A DNA stretch of 64,000 nucleotides. Origin: Lachnoclostridium sp. UBA5725 (GTDB lineage Bacteria > Bacillota > Clostridia > Lachnospirales > Lachnospiraceae). The stretch is from contig DIGJ01000027.1 in assembly GCA_002419585.1 (NCBI GenBank), positions 1 through 64,000 of the forward strand, in the 5' to 3' direction. Below are positions 18,817 to 27,017 of the stretch, one piece after another (positions within the stretch are counted from its first letter, which is position 1; each line of letters starts with the position of its first letter). A program made the position numbers and the translations under genes. The notes under the pieces are model-generated. The model did not search any database. It was given only the letters and a program-made list of their open reading frames with translations, and was not told the origin of the DNA.

Positions 18817-19494
18817 TCAGCAATCTGTAACACTTAGTAGATGTTCCAATTCTTCTACCGTTTGCGCAATATAATCTGCGCCCGCATCTTCTAGTTCTTG
18901 TTTGTCCCCATATCCATAAAGGACACCAATGGATTTTATTCCACAGTTTCTTGCTCCGATGACATCGTGCTCTCTATCTCCAATCATAACAACATTTCCA
19001 CACTCCGTAATATTATAATGCTCCAGCACAAAACGAATGATTTCACCTTTATCTCGACGAGTTCCATCTAGATTACTTCCAACAACAAAATCAAAGTACT
19101 TTAACAGATCAAAATGCTCCAAGATTTTTTCCGCAAACTGAGTGGGTTTAGAGGTTGCCAAAATCAATTTTTTATCACTAGCTTTTAAATTCTTTAACAA
19201 TGGTGGAATTCCTTGATATACCACATTTTCAAACATTCCTTTTTCCGTAAAGTATTCCCGGTACAATGTGATTGCCTCATTTGTTTCCTCTTCTGTAAAA
19301 TGAAAATACTTTGAAAATGTATCATGAAGGGGAGGACCTACAAACTTATAAAGTTCCAAACGGTCTTCTATCCTTATTCCAAAGTGTTTGAGTGCATACA
19401 TAATCGAATTTGTTATACCAGGTGCCGAATCCGTCAAAGTTCCATCCAAATCAAATAAAATATAGTTATACTTCTTATTCACTCTTATCCTCAT
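18817..19494 (-). CDS. HAD-family phosphatase (Gph/PGPase-like), intact copy
   Basis: A 225-residue haloacid dehalogenase-type phosphatase with motif I FDLDGTLTDSAPG (nucleophile Asp and acid Asp), helical cap, motif II LATSKP, lysine region and motif IV MIGDREHDVIGA. Subfamily signature and length fit phosphoglycolate phosphatase or 5'-nucleotidase-like enzymes; the substrate is uncertain. The start could be ATG 19494, or GTG 19485, which has AGGA at better spacing. A decayed copy lacking the first about 145 residues lies at 45732-45920. Both are parts of a duplicated gene block that brackets the transporter array. Confidence 0.85.
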   Translation of the reverse strand: MRIRVNKKYNYILFDLDGTLTDSAPGITNSIMYALKHFGIRIEDRLELYKFVGPPLHDTFSKYFHFTEEETNEAITLYREYFTEKGMFENVVYQGIPPLLKNLKASDKKLILATSKPTQFAEKILEHFDLLKYFDFVVGSNLDGTRRDKGEIIRFVLEHYNITECGNVVMIGDREHDVIGARNCGIKSIGVLYGYGDKQELEDAGADYIAQTVEELEHLLSVTDC

Positions 19495-19538
19495 TTCTGC
19501 ATTTTTTTTATGCTTGTATTTGTATCATTTCGCTTATA

Positions 19539-19734
19539 TTATTCAATTATCTTTACGTTTTCCATTATAAGTCTCTCTTTTGTTTTACCAAATCTCTTAA
19601 TATTACGTATACCAATATTCTCAATCACAATTTGACAGAATATCCTAATCTACTGGCATCTACAGCGGTTGAAGCTACACAACAATTTCCATCGATGCCA
19701 ACGATTTCAATATTACTGATCTCATAGCTCATTA
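19539..19734 (-). pseudogene. Cysteine hydrolase (isochorismatase-like) fragment, copy A
   Basis: The minus strand reads SLLMSYEISNIEIVGIDGN then CCVASTAVDASRLGYSV, nearly identical to the C-terminal third of the intact gene at 45930-46412, including the catalytic cysteine. A one-base loss after GYSV shifts the frame. The end NVKIIE and stop (19539-19541) are still recognisable. The 5' two thirds are missing: the fragment abuts the TetR fragment directly. Confidence 0.8.
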
Positions 19735-20004
19735 ACAAAGAGTGCCCACGCTCTGTAAATACAGTTTGGGATTCTCTTTTGCTTTTTCAATATCAAAAAT
19801 CATCTCTTGTGTTCCTATTTTTATAAGGCTATGATACAAATCCTCTTTACTTTCAAAATAATGAAACATTAATCCCGAGCTAATTCCAGCTATTTTTGAT
19901 ATTTCGCGTGTCGATGTACCATAATAGCCTTTTTGAATAAATTGTTCCAATGATATCGTTAATATCTGCCACTTTCTTTGCATTACTTGTTCTTTTCGTT
20001 CCAT
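19732..20004 (-). pseudogene. TetR-family regulator fragment, copy A
   Basis: An open frame of 90 codons. The first about 85 residues match the intact regulator at 47380-47949 almost exactly (KWQILTISLEQFIQKGY, TSTREISKIAGISSGLMF); the DNA-binding helix-turn-helix is complete. The ligand-binding two thirds are deleted, and the frame ends in a few residues read from cysteine-hydrolase sequence. A DNA-binding stub might still be made, but without a dimerisation domain it is unlikely to work. Confidence 0.75.
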
Positions 20005-20033
20005 ACTGTGTCCCCAATTTTATGTGTTCTACT

Positions 20034-20049
20034 TTAAGCACTTGCTCAA
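20034..20049. promoter_or_regulatory. Candidate TetR operator, copy A
   Basis: TTAAGCACTTGCTCAA lies 30 bases upstream of the TetR fragment. The same palindrome (TTRAGCA-NN-TGCTYAA) is kept upstream of the intact regulator at 47977-47992. Confidence 0.5.
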
Positions 20050-20080
20050 TATTATCATTATATACTTATAATGTCAATAA

Positions 20081-20105
20081 CACCCTACCATTTCATGATA
20101 GGGTG
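20081..20105 (-). terminator. Hairpin of the CACCCTA/TAGGGTG family, copy 1
   Basis: Arms CACCCTA and TAGGGTG with inner CAT/ATG pairs. It lies past the end of the first ABC pair and the decayed surface-protein remnant (about 20130-20190 on the minus strand, INVGGAKKTFK), matching the arrangement at 48.1 kb. Confidence 0.65.
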
Positions 20106-20221
20106 CCCTTTTCGTTCTGTTTTCGATTTATTTTACCTTAATTACTGTTTAAATGTTTTCTTAGCTCCTCCAACATTAATTCGCTCCTGGATTTATTACC
20201 AGAACTTCTTGTTATTATTCA

Positions 20222-21979
20222 TTATACACTCCAGCCCATACTTTCTTGCTGAATCGTATATAATCTATGATACAGCCCTTTTTTCTGAATCAGGAAATCA
20301 TGTGTACCCTCTTCTACAATTTCCCCCTTATCAAGTACAATAATTTTATCCGCTCTTGCTATTGTACGAAGTTTATGAGCAATTACAATCACGGTTTTTC
20401 CCCTTATCAGTTCGCCAATCGCCTGTTGAATATATTCTTCGCTTTCTGGATCTAAGCTAGCTGTTGCTTCATCAAGAAGAACGATTGGTGCATTCTTGAG
20501 CAATGCCCTGGCAATGGATAGTCGTTGTCTTTCACCACCAGATAATGTATTCCCGTTTTCGCCCAATAATGTGCTATAACCATTTGGAAGCTTACTAATA
20601 AATTCTTCACATCTCGCTGCTTTAGCAGCTGCTACAACTTCTTCTTCCGTAGCATTCATATTTCCGATTTTTATATTATTATAAATCGTATCATTGAATA
20701 AAACCACATCCTGAAATACAAATGACATGTACCCCATGAGATGTTCTGGATCCAGATTTTTTATATCCACATCACCGATACTGATTTTACCCTGATCCAC
20801 ATCCCAGAAACGAGCAACTAATCTTGATAAGGTACTTTTACCGCTTCCTGATGGTCCAACCAGCGCAGTAACACTGTTTGCTGAAATGGTAGTGGAAATA
20901 CTTTTTATCGTTTTTTCTTTCCCTTTGTTATAGCTAAAATCTACTTGTTCAAATTTGATATCATAGCTGTTGATTGGAGTTTTCTCGCCTTCCATAGGTA
21001 AATAGTCCATTAATGTACGCATACGTTTAATGGCTATCTGATGATAGAAAAGCTCTGGTAATAATTGTAACTCTACATTAATTGGTCCGTAAATTCTAGT
21101 GACTATGAGCAAAAATGCTAACAAAGGTATCAATTCTATTTGTCCTCGTGATAAAAGTGTAGTTCCAACAAAAATCGTAAGGCCTATGCCCGCCTGCAGA
21201 ACTATTTGTGCGCTTGATACAAAAATACCACTACCAAGCTCTGTTTGAATTGCCAGCTTTTTCATTTTGAGCAATGCGAGATTTAGTTTATCTGCTTTTT
21301 CTCCATCTAGATTGCAAGCTTTGATTACTTTAATTCCTTCAATATATTCTTGCACCTGTCCGGATGCTTCGAGTTTTGCCTTGGCATGCCGTTTTCCTAG
21401 AAACTGCTGAATTTTTCGTGATGCAACAATAATAAATAACGCAACAGGTACCGAAATAAAAACTGCCAATGCCATACGCCAGTCATAAAAAGCGAGCATA
21501 ACACATATGATGGTTACCGATATACCGTTTGCCAATAGCTGTGGATAAACATGACTTAATACGTGTTCACTGGTTTCAACATCTCCCATCATATTGGTTG
21601 TTAGCTCTGTTAAGTCCTTTGAATTGAATAAGCTCATCGGTAATTTTCTAATATGTTCAGCTAAAGAGATACGTGTATTTTTACTTTCTAGATAGGAAGC
21701 TACATATGTTTTTTGGTAATCATTTTTATTACAAAAAAATACAACTATTGTGCCTAAAATCCCGACACCAAATAATATCCATAGTTTTGACCAGGAAATC
21801 GTTTCATTGCTAAAAGGTTTTACAATTTCCATAATAGCTAGTAGCATTACCGTTGCTGGAATAAACATAGAAAAATTCGTAATTGTGCAAGCAAAAATTG
21901 CTTTTTTCAAATCCTTATATCCTTTATCTGTTAAGAACATGGCTCTTTTTAAATATGGTTCTTTTATTGTTTTATCCAC
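20222..21979 (-). CDS. Exporter-type ABC protein (TMD-NBD), module 1, second subunit
   Basis: A 585-residue half-transporter with six membrane helices and an ATPase: Walker A GPSGSGKST, Q-loop FVFQDVVLF, signature NTLSGGERQRLSIARA, Walker B with catalytic Glu VLLDEATASLDPES, switch His VIAHKL. The D-loop is canonical (ASLD), unlike its partner encoded three bases upstream (AFAD), which indicates a heterodimer. It is the last gene of module 1, after an ECF S-T-A set. The exporter fold plus ECF context recalls YbtPQ/IrtAB-like and streptococcal heme or siderophore loci; direction of transport is unproven. Confidence 0.85.
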   Translation of the reverse strand: MDKTIKEPYLKRAMFLTDKGYKDLKKAIFACTITNFSMFIPATVMLLAIMEIVKPFSNETISWSKLWILFGVGILGTIVVFFCNKNDYQKTYVASYLESKNTRISLAEHIRKLPMSLFNSKDLTELTTNMMGDVETSEHVLSHVYPQLLANGISVTIICVMLAFYDWRMALAVFISVPVALFIIVASRKIQQFLGKRHAKAKLEASGQVQEYIEGIKVIKACNLDGEKADKLNLALLKMKKLAIQTELGSGIFVSSAQIVLQAGIGLTIFVGTTLLSRGQIELIPLLAFLLIVTRIYGPINVELQLLPELFYHQIAIKRMRTLMDYLPMEGEKTPINSYDIKFEQVDFSYNKGKEKTIKSISTTISANSVTALVGPSGSGKSTLSRLVARFWDVDQGKISIGDVDIKNLDPEHLMGYMSFVFQDVVLFNDTIYNNIKIGNMNATEEEVVAAAKAARCEEFISKLPNGYSTLLGENGNTLSGGERQRLSIARALLKNAPIVLLDEATASLDPESEEYIQQAIGELIRGKTVIVIAHKLRTIARADKIIVLDKGEIVEEGTHDFLIQKKGLYHRLYTIQQESMGWSV

Positions 21980-21982
21980 TTT

Positions 21983-23788
21983 CTACACCTCCTTATCATT
22001 CATAACCCAACTAGAAGTCGTGTTATAGGTCTTCCACATGGTAGCATACTTGCCTTCCTTCGCTACTAATTCATCATGATTTCCTTCTTCCACAACTCTG
22101 CCATTATCCATCACGACAATTTTATTCGCATTTCGAACAGTAGAAAGTCTATGAGCAATGATAATTACCGTCTTATGTTTCATTAATGTTTCAAATGCCT
22201 TTTGAATTAAATGCTCATTTTCCGGATCAGCAAAAGCAGTCGCTTCATCTAGAACCACGATAGGTGCATTTTTAACAATAGCTCTGGCAATTGCAAGTCG
22301 TTGTTGCTCTCCCCCTGATAAATGCACGCCTTTTGTTCCAATAATTGTATGATATCCATCAGGTAGCTTTTCAATAAACTCATGGCATTGTGCTGCTTTT
22401 GCTGCATTTTCTATCTCTTCTTTTGTTGCCTTTGGATTACCCATGGCAATATTGTCATAAATACTCTGTTTAAACAGAAAAACATCCTGAAAAACAAAGC
22501 TCACTTTTTCCATCAAGTAACTGGATGTGAAATCTTTGACATCAACTCCGCCAATTAATATTTTTCCACAATCAACATCAAAGAATCTTGGCGTTAAATG
22601 GGCAATCGTACTCTTTCCACTTCCAGATGGTCCAACAATCGCTGTTACTTCTCCTTGGTTTGCCTGAAAATTAACCTTGTCTAAAGCTTTCCTGTCCTCT
22701 TCTTTTTTATAGGAAAACTCCACGTCTTTAAATTCCACGCTAAAACTACTTGTTGTTTTCGGATTTTTAGGTTGTTCTAACTCTGGTTCTGCTAATATTT
22801 TATCCATCGCTTCTACGCCATTAAATATTCGCGTAACATCTGAATTCACATATAGCACTTTCATTAATATACTTGCAATAGACGGAACAAATATAAGATA
22901 GAAAATAAAAGTTACTGCATATTTTGTATAATCAAAAGCATACATTCCAATTAAAATACCAACTGGCAAAATAAACAGATAGATATTATTAATCAATGTT
23001 GTATACATGGACATCGGATTTTCCCAGCTTAAGGTATAAGGAATCACCATGTCCGTATACTCCTTGATTGTTTTATGAAGGCTTTGAAAAGAATATACTG
23101 TCTGTTTATACGCTTTCACAACTGAAATTCCTCGAATATATTCAACAGAAGCGTTGTTCATATTTTCAAGAGAAGTCTGGTATTTTGCCATCATCAATTT
23201 TGCCCCATCTTTTCCATAAAAGAGCATTTGCATGGCAAAAGCAATAATAATGCCTAAAATAGCAGCTAAACCAAAACGCCAGTCAACCACTAATAGTAAG
23301 ATAACCATAACCACCGGAGCTACAAATGCAGCTACAATATCAGGTAATTGATGGGCAATAAATTGTTCTATTTTTTCAATATTTTCATCCGTAATTTTTC
23401 GTAACTTACCACTACCAATCATTACATGAAATCCTAACGGCACCTTTGCCAAATGGGAAGAAAAATTTATTTTCAACTCATATAAAGTTCCAAATGCAGC
23501 TATATGGGAACACATTAAAGCTGTCATATACAGTAAAACATTAATTGCCATTCCTCCTAATGCCATGTAAGCATATTTCATCAATTCAGATACATTAAGA
23601 CTTGTAAAATCCGGCCAAACTACTAAGATTTCACGAATCACAAAGTAAATTGCAATGTATGGGATAAAGCTGGCTATTGCAGCAAGTGACGAAAAAATCA
23701 CCGAAGCAATTACTAGTGGTTTCTTGGTAGCCGCAAGTTCTAATAATCTAGGCATTCCCGTTTTGTATGCTTTTTTTGAATCTTCCAC
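21983..23788 (-). CDS. Exporter-type ABC protein (TMD-NBD), module 1, first subunit
   Basis: A 601-residue half-transporter. Six helices in the first about 320 residues, then ATPase motifs: GPSGSGKST, FVFQDVFLF, VHLSGGEQQRLAIARA, VVLDEATAFADPENE, IIAHRL. The D-loop AFADPENE differs from the standard SALD pattern. The same departure is seen in the first subunit of every pair in this array. The start is GTG 23788, directly after the stop of the double ATPase gene, with GGAGG eight bases upstream. It very likely dimerises with the product of the next gene. Confidence 0.85.
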   Translation of the reverse strand: MEDSKKAYKTGMPRLLELAATKKPLVIASVIFSSLAAIASFIPYIAIYFVIREILVVWPDFTSLNVSELMKYAYMALGGMAINVLLYMTALMCSHIAAFGTLYELKINFSSHLAKVPLGFHVMIGSGKLRKITDENIEKIEQFIAHQLPDIVAAFVAPVVMVILLLVVDWRFGLAAILGIIIAFAMQMLFYGKDGAKLMMAKYQTSLENMNNASVEYIRGISVVKAYKQTVYSFQSLHKTIKEYTDMVIPYTLSWENPMSMYTTLINNIYLFILPVGILIGMYAFDYTKYAVTFIFYLIFVPSIASILMKVLYVNSDVTRIFNGVEAMDKILAEPELEQPKNPKTTSSFSVEFKDVEFSYKKEEDRKALDKVNFQANQGEVTAIVGPSGSGKSTIAHLTPRFFDVDCGKILIGGVDVKDFTSSYLMEKVSFVFQDVFLFKQSIYDNIAMGNPKATKEEIENAAKAAQCHEFIEKLPDGYHTIIGTKGVHLSGGEQQRLAIARAIVKNAPIVVLDEATAFADPENEHLIQKAFETLMKHKTVIIIAHRLSTVRNANKIVVMDNGRVVEEGNHDELVAKEGKYATMWKTYNTTSSWVMNDKEV

Positions 23789-25261
23789 TTAAATTTCCTC
23801 CTTTAAAATAAAATATTTTTTTACTTTTGCTATGGAAGCTGCTTCTTCTAGTGAATAGTACTCTTTCACAACTCCATCTTCTATGTGAAGTACTGAAGTA
23901 CAGCAACGAAGCAAAAATTCCAAGTCATGTGTGATAACCATTGATAGCAACGCCTTTTCATTTGCTTGTTTTATCATACTACAGGTGATATTCATCCCCG
24001 TAAAATCCAAGCCACTTGTTGGCTCATCATAGAACAGTAATTCTTTCCCTGAACAAATCGCACTTCCTATGGCAACACGTTGTTTTTCTCCTCCTGATAA
24101 GGAAAGAGGATGTACATCCTTATATTTTTGCAAATTCATTTCTTCTAAAATTTTAGAAATATTTACTTTTCTGTCCTCTGTAACGTTAAGCTCTAATTCC
24201 TCTTTCACACTTTCACAAAATAACTGGTGATTCACATCCTGCATCACCATATAGCTTCTCAACAATCTGCTTTTTCCTTTGCATTCTTTCCCGTCAAAAA
24301 AGATTTTTCCTTTGTGCTTCAATACTCCAGAAAAACAACTGACAAAGGTAGATTTACCTGCACCATTTTTACCAATAATTCCAACAATCTCTCCTTTTGG
24401 AATTTGAAGTTTCGAAATATTCAAAACATCTTTTTTTCCCCTACGACATATCACCTTTTCAAAGTTAAAATTAATATTTTGAGCTTTGTTTTCACAAGCT
24501 TTTTTAGAAATATGATTTAGGTTCAATGTACGCAGACCTTTCTTTGCTAAATCCTCCGAACACAACTCACTCATTTCTTTTCTTGAATATTCACCGTAAA
24601 TACTTCCATTCTCCATATAGATAAAACGATTTGCCAAATCTCGTAAGTAATAAAGGCGATGTTCAGAGATAATAATTGTTTTTCCCATATCTTTAAGAAT
24701 CTTCAGCACATCTTTCAAATTCTCTATCGATACAGAATCTAAGTTAGAGCTGGGTTCGTCTAATAAAAAGACCTCCGGTAAGGTTGCATAGACAGATGCA
24801 CAGGCAATTCTTTGTTTTTCTCCTCCTGACAACTCAAAAATACTTCGATTAATTAGATTATGTAGTTTAAAAACTTCTGTTGATTTTGAAACACGCTCAA
24901 TAATGTCATTTACTGGCATCGCTAAATTTTCACAGCCAAAAGCCAACTCACTTGTAGTGTCAACATTAAAAAACTGGCTTCTTGGATTTTGAAAAACAGA
25001 TCCTACTAGTCTTGAAATTTGTGATAAAGATGAATTACAAATATTATTCCCATTGACTGTAACTTCTCCTGTTAGAATCCCTTCATGAAAATGAGGTATG
25101 AGTCCATTTATCAATCGAGTAATGGAAGTTTTCCCACAGCCACTTTTTCCGCACAAAACAACAAATTCACCTTTTTCTATTGTCAAATTGATATTCTTCA
25201 GGCAGTTTTTTGAAGAATCCGATTTTTCATAAGCGAAATTAACATTCTTTATATCGATCAA
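23789..25261 (-). CDS. Fused double ECF ATPase (EcfA-EcfA'), module 1
   Basis: About 490 residues with two complete ABC ATPase domains in one chain. First: Walker A GKSGCGKTS, QNPRSQFF, FELSGGEKQRIACA, VFLLDEPSSNLD, ISEHRL. Second: GKNGAGKST, VMQDVNHQLF, LSLSGGEKQRVAIG, LLFYDEPTSGLD, VITHDL. This is the energy unit of a group of ECF importers, in which both EcfA halves are joined. The probable start is TTG 25261 (LIDIKNVNFAYE), overlapping the EcfT stop as TTGA and preceded by GGGGGTGGG. An in-frame upstream start at 25306 would lie inside the EcfT gene. Confidence 0.88.
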   Translation of the reverse strand: MIDIKNVNFAYEKSDSSKNCLKNINLTIEKGEFVVLCGKSGCGKTSITRLINGLIPHFHEGILTGEVTVNGNNICNSSLSQISRLVGSVFQNPRSQFFNVDTTSELAFGCENLAMPVNDIIERVSKSTEVFKLHNLINRSIFELSGGEKQRIACASVYATLPEVFLLDEPSSNLDSVSIENLKDVLKILKDMGKTIIISEHRLYYLRDLANRFIYMENGSIYGEYSRKEMSELCSEDLAKKGLRTLNLNHISKKACENKAQNINFNFEKVICRRGKKDVLNISKLQIPKGEIVGIIGKNGAGKSTFVSCFSGVLKHKGKIFFDGKECKGKSRLLRSYMVMQDVNHQLFCESVKEELELNVTEDRKVNISKILEEMNLQKYKDVHPLSLSGGEKQRVAIGSAICSGKELLFYDEPTSGLDFTGMNITCSMIKQANEKALLSMVITHDLEFLLRCCTSVLHIEDGVVKEYYSLEEAASIAKVKKYFILKEEI

Positions 25262-25983
25262 ATTATACCCACCCCCATTGCAATACTTAAGCCAAACATA
25301 AAACATAGAACAATATAATCTATGATTCCAAGATAAACTTCTTTGATAGAGGTCCGCTTTATTCCAATATCCAGTCCCCGAGACAGACTTGCAGCGGCTA
25401 GCTCTTCTGAAATTGTCGAAGTGGACATAAGAAGCGGAACCAACATGTATTCAAGGGTCAGCATAGGTTTAGTTAGTATATTTTGAGGACTCACTCCAAT
25501 ACCACGAAAACGCATAGCTGACGAAATAGACTTCCACTCTTCTGTTATAGTAGGAATAAATCGAAACATAACAGAAATTGGTATGATAAAAGCATCTGGC
25601 AAATGCAGTTTTCTAAAAGCAGATAAAAATTCACTTACCGTGGTTGTTCGAATCAGTAAAATAGCAGTTACCCCGATAGGAAAAAACATACGTATAATAC
25701 CAAAAATACTAAGAATAAAAATTCCATATCCACTCGTTACATTAGGAGTTATAAACACTTGAATAAATATGAGCGTTGCAAACACAATACTAGACTTGAT
25801 CACTGTCGAAATCATTCCATATGCCAGTATAAATATCAACGGCATTGATAAAACGAGAACTTCTATTGCAATAGGTGGTGTTGGAATTGTAAATGAAAAT
25901 ATCCCAATAAAAATAAGCATAGCAAATTTTGTCCGTGGATCAATCCAAAGGGGCGTTCTTTTCGATATCACATTAAATTCCAT
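25258..25983 (-). CDS. ECF transporter transmembrane component EcfT, module 1
   Basis: A 241-residue CbiQ/EcfT-type membrane protein (PLWIDPRTKFAMLIFIGIF at the N-terminus). It has the two coupling motifs that contact the ATPases: SAMRFRGIG and ASLSRGLD. It links the substrate-binding S component encoded just upstream to the double ATPase encoded just downstream. Its start ATG overlaps the stop of the S gene by one base, so the three are translated together. Confidence 0.88.
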   Translation of the reverse strand: MEFNVISKRTPLWIDPRTKFAMLIFIGIFSFTIPTPPIAIEVLVLSMPLIFILAYGMISTVIKSSIVFATLIFIQVFITPNVTSGYGIFILSIFGIIRMFFPIGVTAILLIRTTTVSEFLSAFRKLHLPDAFIIPISVMFRFIPTITEEWKSISSAMRFRGIGVSPQNILTKPMLTLEYMLVPLLMSTSTISEELAAASLSRGLDIGIKRTSIKEVYLGIIDYIVLCFMFGLSIAMGVGII

Positions 25984-26573
25984 TAGCGAATACCCGCTTT
26001 ATCAAAGTGCTTTCTAAGTAATTTTTTACCAAAATTCGCTCCTACAAATCCACCAACAAGGGACATTCCAATAAAAACAAAGATAATCCAAGGAGGTGTT
26101 AAAGCATCCAGCTTATTCGCATATCCTTGACCATAATATTTGGCACACGACTGCAAAAATACTGATTTAGCAAATATCGCCATTAAAAATGGACCTATAA
26201 TTGTACACGCAAAAACGCTGAAGCTTGCCACGTACATTTTTTGAGATTTATAGTTACCCATTCTTGCAATGAATTCAGCTATTGTACCTATGATTAGTGA
26301 CCATAGAAGTGCATACCAAACGCCGCCCATTGAAGTAATTAACCCCACGATTGCAGACAATATTATGATTGCACCAAATTTTGGCACCTTCATTGTATAC
26401 ATCATATACACTGGACCTAATATGATAGGGACTAAAAATGGTACTAAAATATAAGTGATAGGGATAAATCCCAAAAATGACACTACTACCAATAACAACA
26501 CTACATAAAGTGCAGCAAATGCACCTGTAACAATCAAATCTTTCACTTTTAACTTATTCGTTTTTCCATTCAT
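25983..26573 (-). CDS. ECF transporter S component, MptD/Trep_Strep-like, module 1
   Basis: A 196-residue membrane protein with 5-6 helices. It resembles the MptD (TIGR02185/Trep_Strep) family of putative S components: VKDLIVTGAFAALYVVLLL at the start and GGFVGANFGKKLLRKHFDKA at the end. The same C-terminal pattern occurs in the proteins at 29288 and 34559. S components bind the substrate; for this family it is not firmly known, though relatives sit in heme and siderophore loci. The first gene of module 1. A GTTAG-N6-CTAAC operator lies 17 bases before its start, next to the ribosome site AAAGGAGAG. Confidence 0.82.
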   Translation of the reverse strand: MNGKTNKLKVKDLIVTGAFAALYVVLLLVVVSFLGFIPITYILVPFLVPIILGPVYMMYTMKVPKFGAIIILSAIVGLITSMGGVWYALLWSLIIGTIAEFIARMGNYKSQKMYVASFSVFACTIIGPFLMAIFAKSVFLQSCAKYYGQGYANKLDALTPPWIIFVFIGMSLVGGFVGANFGKKLLRKHFDKAGIR

Positions 26574-26589
26574 AGAATACTCTCCTTTA

Positions 26590-26605
26590 GTTAGTTATAT
26601 CTAAC
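26590..26605. promoter_or_regulatory. DtxR-like operator 1 (module 1, proximal)
   Basis: GTTAGTTATATCTAAC, palindromic ends GTTAG/CTAAC, directly upstream of the ribosome site of the module 1 S-component gene. The resemblance to DtxR-family metal-regulator sites is inference from the half-site. Confidence 0.6.
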
Positions 26606-26871
26606 CTTTGATTTTAATTTTACGCCCACTTGAATCATGGGCGTAACTATTTCTTTTTGTTTTATTATGCAATACAGGACTTTATTTACCTTTGATTATT
26701 TTCTCAATGCCAAGACAACCGTCAATAAAAAATTGTTGAAAAAAATCAGCCTCCATAACTGCCGTTTCTTTATCCATTCTGTGACAAATCGGTTCAAAAA
26801 CGGCCTTTATATATACTTCATCCTGCACCCCTTCTAATTTAATCTTCTATTGATACCTTCTTTGCGTCTCA

Positions 26872-26887
26872 GTTAGTTGTTACTAAC
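26872..26887. promoter_or_regulatory. DtxR-like operator 2 (module 1, at the promoter)
   Basis: GTTAGTTGTTACTAAC lies immediately downstream of a leftward TATAAT (26889-26894), where a bound repressor would block transcription of module 1. Confidence 0.65.
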
Positions 26888-26888
26888 T

Positions 26889-26917
26889 ATTATATAACAA
26901 ACAGGTGCACCCGTCCA
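26889..26917 (-). promoter_or_regulatory. Candidate promoter of module 1
   Basis: Minus strand TGGACG, 17 bases, TATAAT. The -35 box is weak and lies in the loop of the preceding terminator hairpin, but the -10 is perfect and abuts operator 2. Confidence 0.5.
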
Positions 26918-26935
26918 TAGCAACTTATGCACCTG
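26902..26935 (-). terminator. Terminator of the module 2 ECF genes
   Basis: CAGGTGCA/TGCACCTG stem, followed on the minus strand by TTTGTTAT. A nearly identical hairpin ends module 3 at 34499-34530, showing that the two module ends are related by duplication. Confidence 0.65.
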
Positions 26936-27017
26936 CATATTTATTTCCCTTTTTTCTTTCTAATATTTTTTTATTGCTATCATTGCATAAAACATGTTAC
27001 ATAAGACAACCTCACAT

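Larger units (their letters stand above)
26574..27017. other. Regulatory intergenic region upstream of module 1
   Basis: This 444-bp gene-free stretch holds two GTTAG-N6-CTAAC operators (26590-26605, 26872-26887), a promoter (26889-26917) and the module 2 terminator (26902-26935). The about 270 bases between the two operators have short open frames only, without ribosome sites; this would be a long leader. I could not recognise a riboswitch in it. Confidence 0.55.

Noticed and set aside
19410..19727. Open frame of 105 codons on the plus strand
   Set aside because: It lies opposite the HAD gene and the hydrolase fragment; composition is that of antisense sequence and no start signal is visible.
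26574..26871. Possible cobalamin or other riboswitch in the long leader of module 1
   Set aside because: No conserved aptamer blocks could be found; only operators, promoter and terminator are supported.
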